From: Ignatzschineria sp. F8392
Lineage (GTDB): Bacteria; Pseudomonadota; Gammaproteobacteria; Cardiobacteriales; Wohlfahrtiimonadaceae
Assembly (NCBI RefSeq): GCF_002252045.1
Contig: NZ_NEFF01000002.1
Coordinates: forward strand, 1 to 64,000
DNA: 64,000 bases
Direction of reading: 5' to 3'
Part shown: in pieces, positions 21,405 to 30,042 of the stretch
Layout of the letters: the number at the start of each line of letters is the position of its first letter
Numbering within the stretch: the stretch's first letter is position 1
The notes under the pieces: generated by a model
Database searches by the model: none
What the model saw: only the letters and a program-made list of their open reading frames with translations
What the model was told of the DNA's origin: nothing
Translations under genes and position numbers: made by a program

Positions 21405-22640
21405 ATGATGAAGAAAAGTATTTTCGCAGTAGCAGTCGCTTCTGTTTTAACATTAAGTGCAGCACAAGCTGAAACTGTTCTCTACGGTTCTATCCGTTAC
21501 GATTATGAGAGCAAAAAAGTTCAACCAATGGAAAAGAAAGACGGAAGTTTTGATGTTAAAAGACTTACTAGCAACCGTGTTTCAAACCTTAATGATGCAG
21601 GTTCACGTATCGGTCTTAAAGGCTCAGAGGATTTAGGTAACAACAACGCTGTTATCTATAACCTCGAGTGGGGCTTTGATGGTATGACTCAAGACGAATC
21701 AAAAGGTTGGAAAACCCGTAAAGCAATCCTCGGTTTAACGGGTGATTGGGGTACGGTGACTGCAGGTCGTCAAGACAACCCATTCAAAGTCACAATTGTT
21801 GATGACTCTGTTACAGATGAGTTCAACGGCGGTAACGTGATCTCTTCAGCAGCACAACGTGCGATGACCACATCACTCTTAGCCCAAGGCTTATCTGGTA
21901 ATGTCACTACCGGAGAAAAAGTTGTTGAAGGTAAAGATGGTCTTGAACTTAAATCAGTACAAGAATTCAGAAATACAGTTGATAGTGCTAAATTCTCACG
22001 TGTGGGGAAAGTAATTGCATATACAACACCAAACTTTGAAGGCTTCCAAGCAAACGCAGCGGTAATGATGGATGATGATCTCTACCCAACTAACAACCGC
22101 AAAAATGCTGACCTTTGGACAGTAAACGCAAAATATGCATATGATGTAACCGCTGATGGCCAAATCCTTGCAAAATTAGGTTATATCCAAGGTAAAGTAG
22201 CAGGTAAAGGTGAAGCGACATCTAAAAATGCTGATGGTATCTGGATTAACAATGCAAATGGACGTTACTCTTCAAAAATCTGGGGCCTCTTCTTAGGTTA
22301 TGTTTCGGATGAGTTCCGTGTAACTGCGTCTTATGCGGATGGTACTCATAAAGTTGAAGATGGTAATAAAGAGAAATCAAAAGGTTGGGATTTAGGTGCG
22401 AGTTACTCATTTGGTCCTAACTACTTCAGCACTGTCCGTGCAGCATATGGTGAAAACCATGTAAAAGTTGCTGGTGATAAAGATAAAGTTAAATCATGGG
22501 CAGTTGGTTTCGAGCAAAAACTCTCTACTCGTACACGTGCATGGGTTGAGTATGGCGCAACTGAAACTAAGTTCCACGGTGAAGGCTCTGATAAACAGAA
22601 AGATAACGTAGTATCTATCGGTATGCGTCACGACTTCTAA
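21405..22640 (+). CDS. Outer-membrane general porin, copy 1
   Basis: The start at 21405 has CTGGAG upstream; the in-frame codon at 21369 has no ribosome site. The 411-residue product has a Sec signal peptide ending AAQA. A beta-barrel porin of the Gram-negative Porin_4 type follows, with alternating strands, a loop-3-like segment (AGRQDNPFKVTIVDDSVTD), and a C-terminal strand ending in phenylalanine (VSIGMRHDF), the signal for BAM assembly. It shares long identical stretches with the next gene, so it is a recent tandem duplicate; most differences fall in putative surface loops. Passive uptake of small solutes is expected. High use of a few codons (GGT, CGT, AAC) suggests strong expression. 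Confidence 0.93.
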   Translation: MMKKSIFAVAVASVLTLSAAQAETVLYGSIRYDYESKKVQPMEKKDGSFDVKRLTSNRVSNLNDAGSRIGLKGSEDLGNNNAVIYNLEWGFDGMTQDESKGWKTRKAILGLTGDWGTVTAGRQDNPFKVTIVDDSVTDEFNGGNVISSAAQRAMTTSLLAQGLSGNVTTGEKVVEGKDGLELKSVQEFRNTVDSAKFSRVGKVIAYTTPNFEGFQANAAVMMDDDLYPTNNRKNADLWTVNAKYAYDVTADGQILAKLGYIQGKVAGKGEATSKNADGIWINNANGRYSSKIWGLFLGYVSDEFRVTASYADGTHKVEDGNKEKSKGWDLGASYSFGPNYFSTVRAAYGENHVKVAGDKDKVKSWAVGFEQKLSTRTRAWVEYGATETKFHGEGSDKQKDNVVSIGMRHDF

Positions 22641-22968
22641 TTGAGCCTTGCACAGCAAGAATCATTAGAATTCAGACAATCGTGAAGAGAGAGGTCCTAT
22701 TCGCAAGAGTAGGGCCTCTTTTTTGTTGCTAAAAAGATGAATACCGTAAAATAGTTGTTGTTTTTTTATCCTAATTAGCAACTTAGATCACTATTTTGCG
22801 TTGATTCTTTATCAAAAATACAAATATTACTGAAAAGCTGTTGCGTTCAGGATACATTCCCGCTATTATTGTTATCAGCAATGGACACTTCCTCGGAGTG
22901 ATTCATTTCGAACTTAAATATAGATGAGCGTTGCCAACGATTGGCACTTTCAGAAAGGATAATTGATT
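22641..22968. other. Inter-porin region
   Basis: Carries the copy-1 terminator and a separate promoter region for copy 2. It has an AGTTGTTG motif near 22752 that recalls the TTGTTG dyad in front of copy 1. The two porins are therefore probably separate transcripts, able to be regulated independently. Confidence 0.5.
22688..22724 (+). terminator. Terminator of porin copy 1
   Basis: AGAGGTCCTA/TAGGGCCTCT stem (one mismatch) followed by six T. Confidence 0.88.
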
Positions 22969-24195
22969 ATGATGAAGAAAAGTATTTTCGCAGTAGCAGT
23001 CGCTTCTGTTTTAACATTAGGCGCAGCACAAGCTGAAACAGTTCTCTACGGTTCTATCCGTTACGATTATGAGAGCAAAAAAATTGATAAACATGAAAAA
23101 ACAGACAATAGTCTTGGTCAAAAGATTGAGAAATTTACTGGTAAGCGTGTATCTAACCTCAACGATGCAGGTTCACGCATCGGTCTTAAAGGCTCAGAAG
23201 ATTTAGGTAACAATAACGCTGTTATCTATAACCTTGAGTGGGGCTTTGACGGTATGACTCAAGATGAATCAAAAGGCTGGAAAACTCGTAAAGCGATCCT
23301 CGGTTTAACGGGCGATTGGGGTACAGTAACTGCTGGTCGTCAAGACAACCCATTCAAAGTAACGATCGTTGATGACTCCGTTACTGATGGCTTCAATGGC
23401 GGTAACGTGATCTCTTCAGCAGCACAACGTGCAATGACTACTACACTTACTGGACAAGGTTTATCTGGTAATGTTACTACTGGAGAAAAAATTGTTGAAG
23501 GTAAAAACGGCCTTGAACTTAAAGAAGTAAAAGAGTTCAGAAATACAGTTGATAGTGCTAAATTCTCGCGTGTGGGTAAAGTGATTGCTTATACAACACC
23601 TGATTTCGCAGGTTTCCAAGCAAATGTTGCACTCATGATGGATGATTCTTTCTATCTTGATAAAAAGAATGATGATAAAAACATTGATCTCTGGACTATC
23701 AATGCAAAATATGCATATGACTTAGGTGCGAATGGCACAATCCTTGCAAAAGCAGGTTATATCCAAGGTAAAGTTTCTGGTGATAACAACAAATCTAAAG
23801 CTTGGGGTCTCTTCTTAGGTTATAGCCAAGATGCATTTGCAGTTTCAGCATCATATGCAGACGGTAACCATAAAGCTACAACAGGCAAAAATGATCGTGG
23901 TGTTAAGGTTGGTAACGGTCCTAAACAAAAATCAAAAGGTTGGGATTTAGGTGCAAGCTTCTCATTTGGTCCTAACTACTTCAGCACTGTTCGTGCAGCT
24001 TATGGTCAAAACCAAGTAAAAGTTGACGGCGACAAAGATAAAGTTAAATCATGGGCAGTTGGTTTCGAGCAAAAACTCTCTACACGTACACGTGCGTGGG
24101 TTGAGTATGGTGCAACTGAAACTAAATTCCATAGTAACGGTTCTGACAAACAAAAAGACAACGTAGTATCAATCGGTATGCGTCACGACTTCTAA
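22969..24195 (+). CDS. Outer-membrane general porin, copy 2
   Basis: A 408-residue paralogue of the preceding porin, started at 22969 behind AAAGGA. The signal peptide and first 30 mature residues are nearly identical to copy 1. Variation concentrates at residues about 37-55 and in segments around DKKNDDKNIDLWT and KATTGKNDRGVKVG, which probably form extracellular loops. It ends in the same VSIGMRHDF strand. Its own terminator and promoter region imply separate control. A different loop set would alter selectivity or recognition by phage or antibody; that is inference. Confidence 0.93.
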   Translation: MMKKSIFAVAVASVLTLGAAQAETVLYGSIRYDYESKKIDKHEKTDNSLGQKIEKFTGKRVSNLNDAGSRIGLKGSEDLGNNNAVIYNLEWGFDGMTQDESKGWKTRKAILGLTGDWGTVTAGRQDNPFKVTIVDDSVTDGFNGGNVISSAAQRAMTTTLTGQGLSGNVTTGEKIVEGKNGLELKEVKEFRNTVDSAKFSRVGKVIAYTTPDFAGFQANVALMMDDSFYLDKKNDDKNIDLWTINAKYAYDLGANGTILAKAGYIQGKVSGDNNKSKAWGLFLGYSQDAFAVSASYADGNHKATTGKNDRGVKVGNGPKQKSKGWDLGASFSFGPNYFSTVRAAYGQNQVKVDGDKDKVKSWAVGFEQKLSTRTRAWVEYGATETKFHSNGSDKQKDNVVSIGMRHDF

Positions 24196-24613
24196 TTAAA
24201 CGCTTGAGCAATCAAGCTTTATTGGAAGAACGTGTAAACGTCTGATAGAAGCCCCACTCTTTTGAGTGGGGTTTCTTTTTGTCTGCGATTTAGAGTGGTA
24301 TCGATCTAATGAGCTATATTTCTGTTTTTGACTGATGTTATCTATTGATACTTTCCTCTTCTCATCCCTTCCCTATTCGTGCGATTCCTCCCCACTTTGA
24401 CCTTTCCCCGCAAGTGATGAGCGCACTATGTTATAATTTTTACAATCTCTTTCATCTAAAAAACAGACAAGTCAATGATGAGAGGGCAATCATTAGATTT
24501 CGCATGTTGCACAATTTTAATAATTTCAATATGTGGAATCAGAGAATAATTGAGTTTTGAGTAGATCATCACTGTGAGATCAACAACCGTATTGAGAGAA
24601 TAGGAGAGATTGA
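24196..24613. other. Region between porin 2 and gpsA
   Basis: Contains the porin terminator and an AT-rich gpsA promoter region. A 71-codon open frame at 24345-24560 has low-complexity composition and no ribosome site; I do not call it. Confidence 0.5.
24247..24280 (+). terminator. Terminator of porin copy 2
   Basis: Perfect GCCCCACTC-4-GAGTGGGGT stem followed by TTCTTTTT. Confidence 0.93.
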
Positions 24614-25606
24614 ATGCGTAGAGAGATTGCCGTAATAGGTGCCGGCTCTTGGGGAACCGCACTTGCCATCCATGTTGCTAATAAATTCCCCGTAAGATTG
24701 TGGAGCCACAATCGCGAACATATTGCCGAGATGCAAAAACTGCGTCTTAATGAGCGCTTTTTGCCGGAGATCCCCTTCCCTGATACGATCGCCCTCTTCG
24801 ATGATTTTGAAGAAGTAATTCGTGGTGCGACCGATATTCTAATCGCCGTCCCCTCTACCGCTTTTAGTGAGATTGTTAACAAGTTAAAAGAGATCAATTT
24901 TACAAAATTACCGCCGGTGATCTCCGCGACAAAAGGGCTTGATCATGATACTAATGGTTTTTTAAGCGATACTTTCTACCAAGCCTTTCCTGAAGGGCAT
25001 TTCACCGTACTTTCAGGCCCCAGTTTCGCTAAAGAGGTAGCCAAACTCTACCCCACCGCCATTGCCATTGCCGGCAAAAATGAGGCTGAGCTTGCGGAAG
25101 TGATTCCCCTTTTTCATCACGGCAATATGAGAGTTTATGGCAACCTCGATATTAAAGGGGTACAAATTGCCGGCGCTTATAAAAATGTGATCGCCATTGC
25201 AACCGGTATCTCCGATGGTTTAGGCTTTGGCGCCAATGCAAGAGCAGCACTCATCACCCGAGGATTAGCAGAGATGACGCGCCTCGGTATTGCATTAGAG
25301 GGAAATCCAGAGACTTTTAAAGGCTTAACAGGTCTTGGCGACCTCGTATTAACTGCAACGGATAATCAATCGCGAAATCGCCGATTTGGACTTCTTTTAG
25401 GACAAGGGGAAAAAGCCGCCGATGCTTTTAAAACGATTGGGCAAGTAGTAGAAGGTGCCAATATTGTTAAAAATATCTATGAATTGGGCGAGACAATGGG
25501 CATTGATCTACCGATCGCGCAACAGGTCTATAAGATCCTCCATAAAAATGTTCTCCCCAATGCGTCCCTCCATCAGCTACTCGCAAGAGAACAGAAAATC
25601 GAATAA
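24614..25606 (+). CDS. gpsA: NAD(P)+ glycerol-3-phosphate dehydrogenase GpsA
   Basis: A 330-residue enzyme with the Rossmann motif GAGSWGTA at 9-16. It has SGPSFAKEV and the catalytic-lysine segment GAYKNVIAIATG near 190, then GLGDLVLTATDNQSRNRRFG in the C-terminal helical domain. All are diagnostic for GpsA. It reduces dihydroxyacetone phosphate to sn-glycerol-3-phosphate, the backbone of phospholipids. Start is supported by AGGAGAG. In E. coli gpsA follows secB; here it stands alone and runs directly into a repeat array. Confidence 0.96.
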   Translation: MRREIAVIGAGSWGTALAIHVANKFPVRLWSHNREHIAEMQKLRLNERFLPEIPFPDTIALFDDFEEVIRGATDILIAVPSTAFSEIVNKLKEINFTKLPPVISATKGLDHDTNGFLSDTFYQAFPEGHFTVLSGPSFAKEVAKLYPTAIAIAGKNEAELAEVIPLFHHGNMRVYGNLDIKGVQIAGAYKNVIAIATGISDGLGFGANARAALITRGLAEMTRLGIALEGNPETFKGLTGLGDLVLTATDNQSRNRRFGLLLGQGEKAADAFKTIGQVVEGANIVKNIYELGETMGIDLPIAQQVYKILHKNVLPNASLHQLLAREQKIE

Positions 25607-25615
25607 GAATGAATA

Positions 25616-26279
25616 TTGCCGGCAATGGATATTAACCATCTGCCGGCAATTAAATTTAAGTCCTATGCCGGCGATAACAATCTCCCATGCCGGCATGCAC
25701 TTTTGGGAAGAACGCGATAGTAAAACCCGGCACCTCTTCAACCTGCTTTGTTTCAATGGATCATATTTATGATTCTTAAGAAGGTTTGTTGAAAGGCGGG
25801 AACCCACCATTTCATTCTTATTACAACTGCATGCCCGCAGGTCGGCATCCTTGATGCCGAGAACTTATCGTTATTTGAGTGAGCAGTATTGCCGGCACTA
25901 GCAATTATCCTATCCTAATAATAAAAAATAACGCTTTGCCGGCGATTGAAAGAGCGCCCTGTGCCGGCATGCACTTTTTGGAAGAATGCGGTAGTAAACT
26001 CCGGCACCTCTTCAGCCTGTTTTATTTCAATGGATCATTTTATGATTCTTAAGAAGGTTTGTTGAAAGGCGGGAACCCACCATTTCATTCTTATTACGAC
26101 TGCATGCCCGCAGGTCGGCATCCTTGATGCCGAGAACTTATCGTTACTTGAGCGAATAGTATTGCCGGCACTAGCGATTATCCTATCCTAACAATAAAAA
26201 ATAACGCTTTGCCGGCGATTGAAAGAGCGCCCCGTGCCGGCATGCACTTTTGGGAAGAACGCGATAGTAAAACCCGGCA
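25616..26279. repeat. REP/BIME-like array 3 (A-B-A-B-A), with 273-bp tandem duplication
   Basis: A units lie at 25688-25732, 25962-26006 and 26235-26279, and B units at 25796-25838 and 26069-26111. The composite units starting at 25688 and 25962 are nearly identical over 273-274 bp, including spacers, so this is a recent tandem duplication. Just before it, four TGCCGGC motifs follow each other at 25617, 25641, 25666 and 25688, each 22-25 bp apart. The array starts 10 bases after gpsA. Confidence 0.95.
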
Positions 26280-26308
26280 CCGCATCGGCTCTGTTTGCTA
26301 CATAATAG

Positions 26309-26336
26309 AAAACCCCGCACAGATGGCGGGGTTTTT
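26309..26336 (+). terminator. Strong hairpin terminator after array 3
   Basis: AACCCCGC-7-GCGGGGTT stem flanked by A and T runs. It would end gpsA/array transcripts and could also work on the other strand. Confidence 0.85.
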
Positions 26337-26465
26337 AACATCAGATCACTACTATTGGATTTAAATTTATTATCGGTTAATCACCGATCTGATTATTAAA
26401 TTTTGATCCTGATAATAGTGCTTTTGATTATTGAGTTAATAGACTTCTCTCGTTAAGATTATTGC

Positions 26466-26509
26466 AAAAAAAGGGATTAATCCGATTAATAATTCGTGAC
26501 AACCCCTTT
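26466..26509 (-). terminator. Terminator of the Lpp-like gene
   Basis: AAGGGGTT...AATCCCTT stem with a run of seven T on the minus strand, about 30 bases beyond the stop. Confidence 0.65.
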
Positions 26510-26540
26510 CTTACATTAATCTCTAAGCGCAATTAAGCGA

Positions 26541-26723
26541 TTATTTGAAACGAGTTTTTGTGAAGTATTTGTCAAATTGTGCTTGTGTTGCAAGTGCGAT
26601 GCTTTTCGCTTCGTTTGCTGTTTTTAACGCTTCGTCTGCTTTCGCTTCAACGTTTTGTGATGCACAACCAACAGTGATTGCACCAACAACTACTAATGCT
26701 GCTACTTTAGCTAAGTTTTTCAT
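26541..26723 (-). CDS. Small Lpp-like murein lipoprotein
   Basis: The 60-residue precursor has a lipoprotein signal ending AITVGC (lipobox, Cys19 or 20). The mature 41 residues are alanine-rich and helical (AKADEALKTANEAKSIALATQ) and end in a basic RFK, so the last residue is lysine as in E. coli Lpp (YRK). Lpp trimers tether the outer membrane to peptidoglycan through that lysine. This version is about 17 residues shorter than E. coli Lpp and would need a narrower periplasm or a different partner. AAGGAA precedes the ATG. OprI-like proteins are the alternative. Confidence 0.8.
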   Translation of the reverse strand: MKNLAKVAALVVVGAITVGCASQNVEAKADEALKTANEAKSIALATQAQFDKYFTKTRFK

Positions 26724-27006
26724 ATTACTTGTTCCTTAATAAAAATAATATTTAGAAGATATTATACTCCTGTCCATTCAATATTATTTAAATGGCAGTC
26801 GCTCATATTTTCTACTGTTTACCAGTAAAAAGCAAGGCTTGCCACGATAAAATGCAGGACAAGCAAGGGCAAATAGCGGTAAAATAAGCGCTTATTTCAA
26901 TAATCCCCTTTTTGTGGTTAAATCATATAGATGATTCCCTTGGGATTGCATCGATAGAATTATCGCCTATCATTGTTTATCCTATTTTTTTGTGAGTAGA
27001 GGCGCC

Positions 27007-28464
27007 ATGCGCAATCAGATTACACCTGTCTTAAAGATCATTGGTATTTTGGTAACGAGCTTTAGCTTTACCTATCTTATTCCAATCATTATCTCCTATA
27101 TCTATCATGATGGGCAGGCAAAATATTTCTTTATCACCTTCTTGAGCACCTTTGCCCTTGGCTTGATGCTATGGCTTCCTTGCCGAAAGACAGAGGCAAG
27201 GCTCAAAACGCGTGATGGATTTCTCATTGTCTCCCTCTTCTGGACGACCTTGAGCTGTATTAGCGCCCTGCCTCTTATTATCTCCCCGGCAGTAGATCTT
27301 CGCATCACCCATGCCCTCTTTGAAGCGACCTCTGGGTTTACCACGACAGGAGCTACGGTTTTAACCCATATTCAAGATCTTCCCAAATCGATTCTCTGGT
27401 ATCGAACGCAACTCCACTTCTTCGGCGGAATGGGGATTATTATTCTCGCTGTTGCTATTATGCCTCTTCTAGGAATGGGGGGATTAGCGCTCTTCAAGGT
27501 GGAAGTCTCTGGCCCCTTTAAAGAGGATAATTTAACACCGCGTATTGCACAGACGGCACGTAATCTCTGGTCGGTCTACCTTATTTTGTTGGCTGCTTGT
27601 ATCATCGTCTACTACATTGGCGGAATGGATCTCTTTGATGCGATTACCCACGGTTTTACCACGGTGGCAACCGCTGGATTTTCAAACTATGATGATAGTT
27701 TAGGTCACTTTAAGAGTAAGTTTATCGATATGACCGCAATCATCTTTATGTTTATTAGCTCCATTAACTTTACAACCCACTTCTTAGCTTTTAGACAGAA
27801 AAAGCTACGCCTCTATCTCGAAAGTAGCGAACTACGCGCCTTTGCCTTTATCTGCCTTATTGCCATTACCCTCATCGCTATCGGCCTCTATCACTTTGAA
27901 GTCTTCGATACCGTTGAGGATATTGTGCTCCAAGCGGCTTTCGCCGTCATCTCTATGATTACCACCACAGGGCTGACGATTACCGACTTTAGTAGTTGGC
28001 CGAGTTACCTTCCTATTCTGATCGTCTTTATCAGCTTTATTGGAGGCTGTTCAGGCTCTACTGCCGGTGGGATGAAGGTGATTCGCGTCATTCTCTTAAC
28101 CAAGCAAGCAATGCGGGAAATTAAGCTTCTGATCCATCCACATGGGAAGTTTCCGATTCGCCTCAATAAGCGGGTCGTTCATAATGATATTCTCGGCAGC
28201 GTTTGGGCATTTTTAGGGATTTATGCCTTCTCAACAGCCATTCTCACCTTAGTGATGACGGCCTTTGGACTCTCTCCACTAGATGCCTTCTCGGCGGTAG
28301 CAGCATGCCTCAATATCACTGGCCCTGGCTTAGGTGCCGTTTCGAGTACTTATGGTGGCTTACCCGATGGCGCACTCTCAACCCTAATGTTTACCATGAT
28401 CCTTGGTCGCTTAGAGATCTTTACCCTCTTTGTCTTAGTAACACCTAGTTTCTGGAAGCATTAG
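27007..28464 (+). CDS. trkH: Trk potassium uptake channel subunit TrkH
   Basis: I start at ATG 27007, behind TAGAGG, giving 485 residues (E. coli TrkH has 483); an upstream GTG at 26992 is less likely. Four selectivity-filter repeats of the Trk/Ktr type are visible: GFTTTGAT near 107, TTVATAGFSNYD, ITTTGLT near 320 and NITGPGLG near 433. FFGGMGIIILAVAI is a further family block. The protein forms the K+ pore in the inner membrane and needs the NAD-binding TrkA ring, which is not in this window. In many relatives trkH is also away from trkA. Confidence 0.95.
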   Translation: MRNQITPVLKIIGILVTSFSFTYLIPIIISYIYHDGQAKYFFITFLSTFALGLMLWLPCRKTEARLKTRDGFLIVSLFWTTLSCISALPLIISPAVDLRITHALFEATSGFTTTGATVLTHIQDLPKSILWYRTQLHFFGGMGIIILAVAIMPLLGMGGLALFKVEVSGPFKEDNLTPRIAQTARNLWSVYLILLAACIIVYYIGGMDLFDAITHGFTTVATAGFSNYDDSLGHFKSKFIDMTAIIFMFISSINFTTHFLAFRQKKLRLYLESSELRAFAFICLIAITLIAIGLYHFEVFDTVEDIVLQAAFAVISMITTTGLTITDFSSWPSYLPILIVFISFIGGCSGSTAGGMKVIRVILLTKQAMREIKLLIHPHGKFPIRLNKRVVHNDILGSVWAFLGIYAFSTAILTLVMTAFGLSPLDAFSAVAACLNITGPGLGAVSSTYGGLPDGALSTLMFTMILGRLEIFTLFVLVTPSFWKH

Positions 28465-29217
28465 TAATTACATGCTAAATTACTCTCACTCAGTTTTTTT
28501 AATTCCCACATTGTTTAATCATCTACTAACCTTTTCTCTTTTCATTTAGTGCTATAAATTCACTAGTTGATCACTGATTAGAAGGGAGTATCGAGAGAAG
28601 GGTTACGAAAAAAGAGAGAGATCTACAGAAATAGTTACCGCCCCCTTGTATATTTTTTAACAAAAAACAATCTCTATTTTTGTAACATGTAGTGTTTTTT
28701 TAAAGAGAGATATCTCTAATTAAAATTCTAAGATATATAGAAAATAACACTTTCTGTATAAATACTCTCTTTAAATTCAATAATCTTTACGTTTTAAAAT
28801 ATATTATTTATAGTTATTACAAATATAGACGGATCATTTTCACATTTTTTATTAAAATAAAATCTTGAAGTTGCGATTCATAAATTTATTGTCATTCCTT
28901 AATTATATTTTGCATAAAAACAGGAAATAGTGGTAAAAGTAAATTACTGTCACTGCTTTAACAGAAGCTATAAAGTGGTGTATTTGCTCCTCTGCAATAA
29001 GGATGAAATCGGAGTCCAACAAGTACTCAACTTGTCGGGAATCTTTATGAATCATTATTCAAAGGCCTAATAATGGATCTCCCTGCCCCTCAACGTTCAG
29101 GTATGATCTAACTTTTATTAATTAGATATAAATATTTCGCATAATTTGTAAAGTATACTTAAATTTCAATATGTCTTTGTACGCTTTTCAATAAGTACTC
29201 AATATTGATAACAGAGG
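28465..29217. other. Gene-free AT-rich region before cpxRA
   Basis: About 750 bases without a credible open frame. Near its end is a hairpin at 29016-29038 (CCAACAAGT/ACTTGTCGG, one mismatch, loop ACTCA) without a T tract, which may be a leader structure or a protein-binding dyad. Most of the region is over 70% A+T by eye. Confidence 0.5.
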
Positions 29218-29943
29218 ATGGATAAAGTAATGACCGCTCAAGCTAAAGTTTTATTTGTTGATGATGACACAGAACTTCAGGCGCTTGTGCCAAAGATCTT
29301 AGAATATGAAGGATTTGAGACAATTGTTAAGAAAAATGGTGTTGAATGCTTAGAGTATCTCGATTCATTCACGCCAGATGTTGTCATCTTAGATGTGATG
29401 ATGCCAGAAAAAAATGGCTGGGATACCTTAAAAGAGATTCGTAAAGATCATCCGACACTTCCTGTCATTATTCTCTCTGCAAAAGGGGATAGCTTTGATC
29501 GTGTTCTCGGTCTTGAATTAGGTGCGGATGACTATATTGCTAAACCCTTTGATGATCGAGAACTCGTCGCTCGTATTCGCGCACGATTACGACTTCAAAG
29601 TAAGATATCAGATACTAATAGCGATGATGAGAATAGTGATCGAGTCATTCTAGAAGCTCATGGCTTGATACTCAATTCAGCGCAATATAGAGCCACCTAT
29701 AATGAACAACCGATCAATCTCACTACAACAGAGTTTTCTGTTCTTTACTATATGGTGCAACGTAAAGGCGAGACTGTTAGCCGTGAAGAGTTAAGTCGTA
29801 ATGTTTTAGGCAAAAGACATCAATCTTTCGATCGCGTGATCGATATGCACTTAAGTAATATCCGGAAAAAACTACCAGAAAAAGATGATGGACTTCCCTG
29901 GTTTAAGACGGTTCATGGATTGGGATATCTCTTCTTAGAATAG
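29218..29943 (+). CDS. cpxR: OmpR-family response regulator, CpxR-like
   Basis: The 241-residue protein has a receiver domain (VDDD at 14-17, phospho-acceptor Asp59 in ILDVMMP, switch Lys in LSAKGD) and a winged-helix DNA-binding domain (about 145-238). The latter contains VLGKRHQSFDRVIDMHLSN and PWFKTVHGLGYL, close to E. coli CpxR. It should respond to envelope stress through the kinase encoded next. The first ATG (29218) lies too close to its GAGG; ATG 29230 (MTAQAKVLF) is a plausible alternative start. A terminator-like hairpin follows it before the kinase gene. Confidence 0.9.
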   Translation: MDKVMTAQAKVLFVDDDTELQALVPKILEYEGFETIVKKNGVECLEYLDSFTPDVVILDVMMPEKNGWDTLKEIRKDHPTLPVIILSAKGDSFDRVLGLELGADDYIAKPFDDRELVARIRARLRLQSKISDTNSDDENSDRVILEAHGLILNSAQYRATYNEQPINLTTTEFSVLYYMVQRKGETVSREELSRNVLGKRHQSFDRVIDMHLSNIRKKLPEKDDGLPWFKTVHGLGYLFLE

Positions 29944-29963
29944 GATTTCAATCATACTTCAAT

Positions 29964-29996
29964 AAAAGCCCCTCTCTTTTAAGCTTGGGGCTTTTA
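29964..29996 (+). terminator. Terminator or attenuator between cpxR and cpxA
   Basis: AAAAGCCCC/GGGGCTTTT perfect 9-bp stem, loop of 14, T-rich tail. It lies inside the presumed operon, so either cpxA has its own promoter or read-through is partial. Confidence 0.75.
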
Positions 29997-30042
29997 TGTA
30001 CCATAGAGCAACTATTCCTACTCCCTATAGCGGCATCCCTAT

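Noticed and set aside
24345-24560. 71-codon open frame upstream of gpsA
   Set aside because: Low complexity, no ribosome site, sits in the gpsA promoter region.
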